A stretch of DNA of 42,527 bases from Nocardia exalbida NBRC 100660 (GTDB taxonomy: Bacteria > Actinomycetota > Actinomycetes > Mycobacteriales > Mycobacteriaceae), in contig NZ_BAFZ01000069.1 of the NCBI RefSeq assembly GCF_000308575.1, positions 1-42,527 of the forward strand, in the 5' to 3' direction. The position numbers were made by a program, and so were the translations under genes. Below are positions 40,371 to 42,527 of this stretch, piece after piece; positions within the stretch are counted from its first letter, which is position 1, and each line of letters begins with the position of its first letter. Under the pieces are notes generated by a model. It was not told the origin of the DNA. It worked only from the letters and a program-made list of their open reading frames with translations, and ran no database searches.

Positions 40371-40403
40371 GGCTCGGAGCGAGGCCGCGACCGAGGGGCC
40401 GAG

Positions 40404-41060
40404 TCAGTCCCGCGCCGCGCGCCGCCGGCCTTCTTCGAAGAACTCCAATAGTGCCGCGACGGTGTTCACCGCGCCGCGTGGCCTGAGTGCGCCGAATGGC
40501 GCGTTCCAGAAATCGCCGGTTCGCGGGGTCCACGGTCCGATGTAGGCGTACGGGCCGGGGTGGGCGTCGTCTCCCGGCGATATCCCATAGTTCACCTCAT
40601 CGATCGTGCTCGCCAGGTCGAAATGCTCCGGCCACAGCACCGGTGTCACATCGGGCGCCAGGCAGCGCAGCGCCTTGTCACCCAGCGCCAGCCAGTCTTC
40701 GATCAGCCCGGCTGCCGAGGGATCCACCTCGATCGCCGCATCGGGATCGACGCCCGCTGTGGCCGGGTACACCCCTTCCGGCGGCCCGGGCTCGAAACCC
40801 GCGGCCCTGGCAACCTCCCGAAAGGTCCCCGCCAGCCGGGCACGCCCTTCCGGCCACACCAGCTCGTCCCCGACCACCGATACCGGCCACCGCACTCCCC
40901 CGAAGCCTCCCCGCGCAACCCCCAACCGGATGGTGCCGAACTGTCGGTACTGCGGCCCGGCGATCAACAACTCCGCGACCGCGTGCAACCCGGCTCGCGA
41001 TCGCCGATACGTCACCTCGTCCACCTCCGCATCATCTCCGCTGTGCGCGGTCTCGCGCAC
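40404..41060 (-). CDS. Conserved hypothetical protein
   Basis: A 218-aa soluble protein with no signal peptide or membrane segment. It looks like an alpha+beta domain with segments GPQYRQFGTIRLGVARGGFGG, LWPEHFDLASTIDEVNYGISPGDD and GPYAYIGPWTPRTGDFWNAPFGA. The WPEHFD and NYGISPGD blocks recur in a group of actinobacterial hypothetical proteins as far as I recall; no activity is known to me. The start is GTG at 41060, with weak support. It is convergent with ku (33 bp between stops), and it lies 62 bp downstream of the NDH-2-like gene on the same strand. Confidence 0.75.
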   Translation of the reverse strand: MRETAHSGDDAEVDEVTYRRSRAGLHAVAELLIAGPQYRQFGTIRLGVARGGFGGVRWPVSVVGDELVWPEGRARLAGTFREVARAAGFEPGPPEGVYPATAGVDPDAAIEVDPSAAGLIEDWLALGDKALRCLAPDVTPVLWPEHFDLASTIDEVNYGISPGDDAHPGPYAYIGPWTPRTGDFWNAPFGALRPRGAVNTVAALLEFFEEGRRRAARD

Positions 41061-41122
41061 GCGTTTGATCCGAGCGACGCGACGGGCGGGCAGGAAGCCC
41101 AGGAGTGATAGCGGAGACGCTC

Positions 41123-42469
41123 TCAGGCGCCTCCTGCTGCTCCCGAAGGCCCGGTGATGCCCTCACTGCTGCCGAAGCTCGCTTCCTCGTGGCTGACCAG
41201 TCCGAGCAAGGCGAGGGGCCGCGGTGTCACCGCGATGGTCAGGTAGGAGACCGTGATCGCCCAGCGGTTGACCGCTCTCGGCACGGCGAAGGTGTGATAG
41301 GCGCGGGTCACCGCCTTCGCGGGCAAGCCGGAGAGCCGCAGGCCCATCGGGTTCGCGACCGCGAAGCGCGGTCCGAGGTCCACGACCAGTCCCAGGTCGC
41401 GGTGCTTGTAGTCGGCGGCCGTGCCGATACCCAGGCTGGCGGCGACGTTCCTGGCGAGTGTCTTGCCCTGCCGTGTCGCGTGCTGGGCCGTGGGCGGGGT
41501 GATCCGGCCGGGCTTGGTCAGATCCGGCACCGCGGCCGCGTCACCGCCCGCGAACACGTCCGGATGGCCGGGCACGCCAAGCTTCGCGTCGACGACCAAG
41601 CGGCCCTTCTCCAGCGGCAGGCCGAGCGTGCCCAGCACCGGCGCGCCCGTCACACCCGTCACCCAGGCGACCGTGTGGGTGGGGACGACCGTTCCGTCGG
41701 TGAGCACGACCGAGTTCTCGTCGAGTTTCGACAGGGAGGTCTCCAGCCGGATCTCGATGCCTCGTTTCCGCAGTACTTGCAGCACCTTGTCGCTGAGCCG
41801 CTCGCCGACCTCCGGCATCACCCTCGGGGCTGTGTCGAGCAGAACGAAACGCACTTCGGCGGGGTCGAAGCCGCGGCGTGCGGCGTAGGTGTCGGCGAGG
41901 GCGCGCAACTGCGCGATCAGTTCGGTGCCCGCGTAGGACGCCCCCACCACGACCACGGTGCGGCGCGCCCGCCGCACCTCGGGGTCCTCTTCGTCGTCGG
42001 CGAGCTCGAGCTGGCGCAGCAACTGCTCGCGCAGGTACAGCGCTTCGGCGACAGTCTTGAGTCCGCGCGCGTGCTCCGCCAGGCCCGGGATGTCGAACAG
42101 GCGGGTGACCGACCCGGGCGTGAGCACCAGCCGGTCCCAGGACAGCTGTTTCGGCGGATGATGCTCGCTGGCCACCGTGATCGTCTTGTTCTGCAGATCG
42201 ACCGACCGAGCGTTCGCGACCACCAGCCGGACCCGTGGCAGCGAATCGGCCAGCGAGATGGCGACGAACCGGGGATCGATCAGTCCACCCGCCACATCCG
42301 GCAGCAAGGGCGTATAGAGCAGGTAGTCATTGGGTGTGACGAGGACGATTTCGACGTCCCGTTTCGCTTTCGCCACAATGCGGCAAAGCTTCTGGGCGCA
42401 GGTGAACCCCGCGAACCCGCTTCCGACGATCACGACCCGCTGCGGGCCCGCTGTGTTCCCATCCGGCAC
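41123..42469 (-). CDS. NADH dehydrogenase-like FAD oxidoreductase (NDH-2 family)
   Basis: A 448-aa two-dinucleotide-binding flavoprotein of the type II NADH dehydrogenase family. FAD motif VVIVGSGFAGFTCAQKL at the N-terminus, NAD motif VVVVGASYAGTELIAQL at about residue 170, VAWVTGVTGAPVLGTLGLPL, the FAD-phosphate segment VFAGGDAAAVPD, and TAQHATRQGKTLARNV. The C-terminal 60 residues form an amphipathic membrane anchor (FAVPRAVNRWAITVSYLTIAVTPRPLALLGLV). It probably passes electrons from NADH to menaquinone at the inner membrane without pumping protons, though redox partners may differ in this subfamily. GTG at 42469 has AGGAGG 6 nt upstream. The promoter is in the last 58 bases or beyond the window. 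Confidence 0.9.
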   Translation of the reverse strand: MPDGNTAGPQRVVIVGSGFAGFTCAQKLCRIVAKAKRDVEIVLVTPNDYLLYTPLLPDVAGGLIDPRFVAISLADSLPRVRLVVANARSVDLQNKTITVASEHHPPKQLSWDRLVLTPGSVTRLFDIPGLAEHARGLKTVAEALYLREQLLRQLELADDEEDPEVRRARRTVVVVGASYAGTELIAQLRALADTYAARRGFDPAEVRFVLLDTAPRVMPEVGERLSDKVLQVLRKRGIEIRLETSLSKLDENSVVLTDGTVVPTHTVAWVTGVTGAPVLGTLGLPLEKGRLVVDAKLGVPGHPDVFAGGDAAAVPDLTKPGRITPPTAQHATRQGKTLARNVAASLGIGTAADYKHRDLGLVVDLGPRFAVANPMGLRLSGLPAKAVTRAYHTFAVPRAVNRWAITVSYLTIAVTPRPLALLGLVSHEEASFGSSEGITGPSGAAGGA

Positions 42470-42527
42470 GAAGACCTCCTCGGCGTCAGCTCCCCGACGC
42501 GATTCCCGCCCGGAGTGATCCGAAACC

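Overview
The window is high-GC actinobacterial chromosome. It carries mabA(fabG1)-inhA, a RipA-type peptidoglycan hydrolase, aconitase with an AcnR repressor, a coproporphyrin-type ferrochelatase and an Rv1476-type membrane protein. This points to a mycolic-acid-producing member of the Mycobacteriales; Nocardia is the best guess (inference from gene content, not from a database search). About 37 protein genes are supported. I saw no tRNA, rRNA, CRISPR array or insertion sequence.

Left part (1-11.6 kb): the 3' part of a secreted-protein gene; urease accessory genes ureF-ureG-ureD without ureABC; an SDR; an unusual membrane protein built of six proline-bounded repeats; a DHA2-type drug exporter divergent from its likely TetR regulator, with palindromes between them; a quinone-oxidoreductase-like MDR; an O-methyltransferase; a secreted SGNH hydrolase; and an SPFH/NfeD pair.

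Centre (11.7-33.8 kb): gene order closely follows M. tuberculosis Rv1473-Rv1488 in reverse. From left to right it runs NfeD/SPFH, an Rv1486c-position gene, hemH-inhA-fabG1, VWA-DUF58-moxR1 with 4-nt overlaps, ripA, the Rv1476 family protein, acn, acnR, an Rv1473A-like HTH protein and the ABC-F protein. A strong AcnR-box match lies in the acn promoter. Departures from the reference order are the absence of ripB, added genes (DUF3097, a trypsin-like protease with a changed oxyanion-hole residue, and a Gln/Pro/Tyr-tailed membrane protein), and a 4.2-kb accessory segment (27.6-31.8 kb) between acnR and the HTH gene.

That accessory segment is the most interesting part. It holds a phage lysin-B-like esterase, a MarR/cupin pair, and a two-gene cassette: a 151-aa protein whose C-terminus is rich in Thr/Ser/Lys and then in Asp, followed 11 nt later by an MvdD/PapB-type ATP-grasp ligase. 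This looks like a minimal graspetide (omega-ester/amide RiPP) system with an unusually long, probably folded leader.

Right part (33.9-42.5 kb): an SDR, a membrane-anchored extracytoplasmic protein, an MMPL transporter, a frameshifted 75-bp copy of the 3' end of the Rv1476-family gene, a lycopene-cyclase-like flavoprotein directly followed by Ku, an unrecognised conserved protein and an NDH-2-type flavoprotein.
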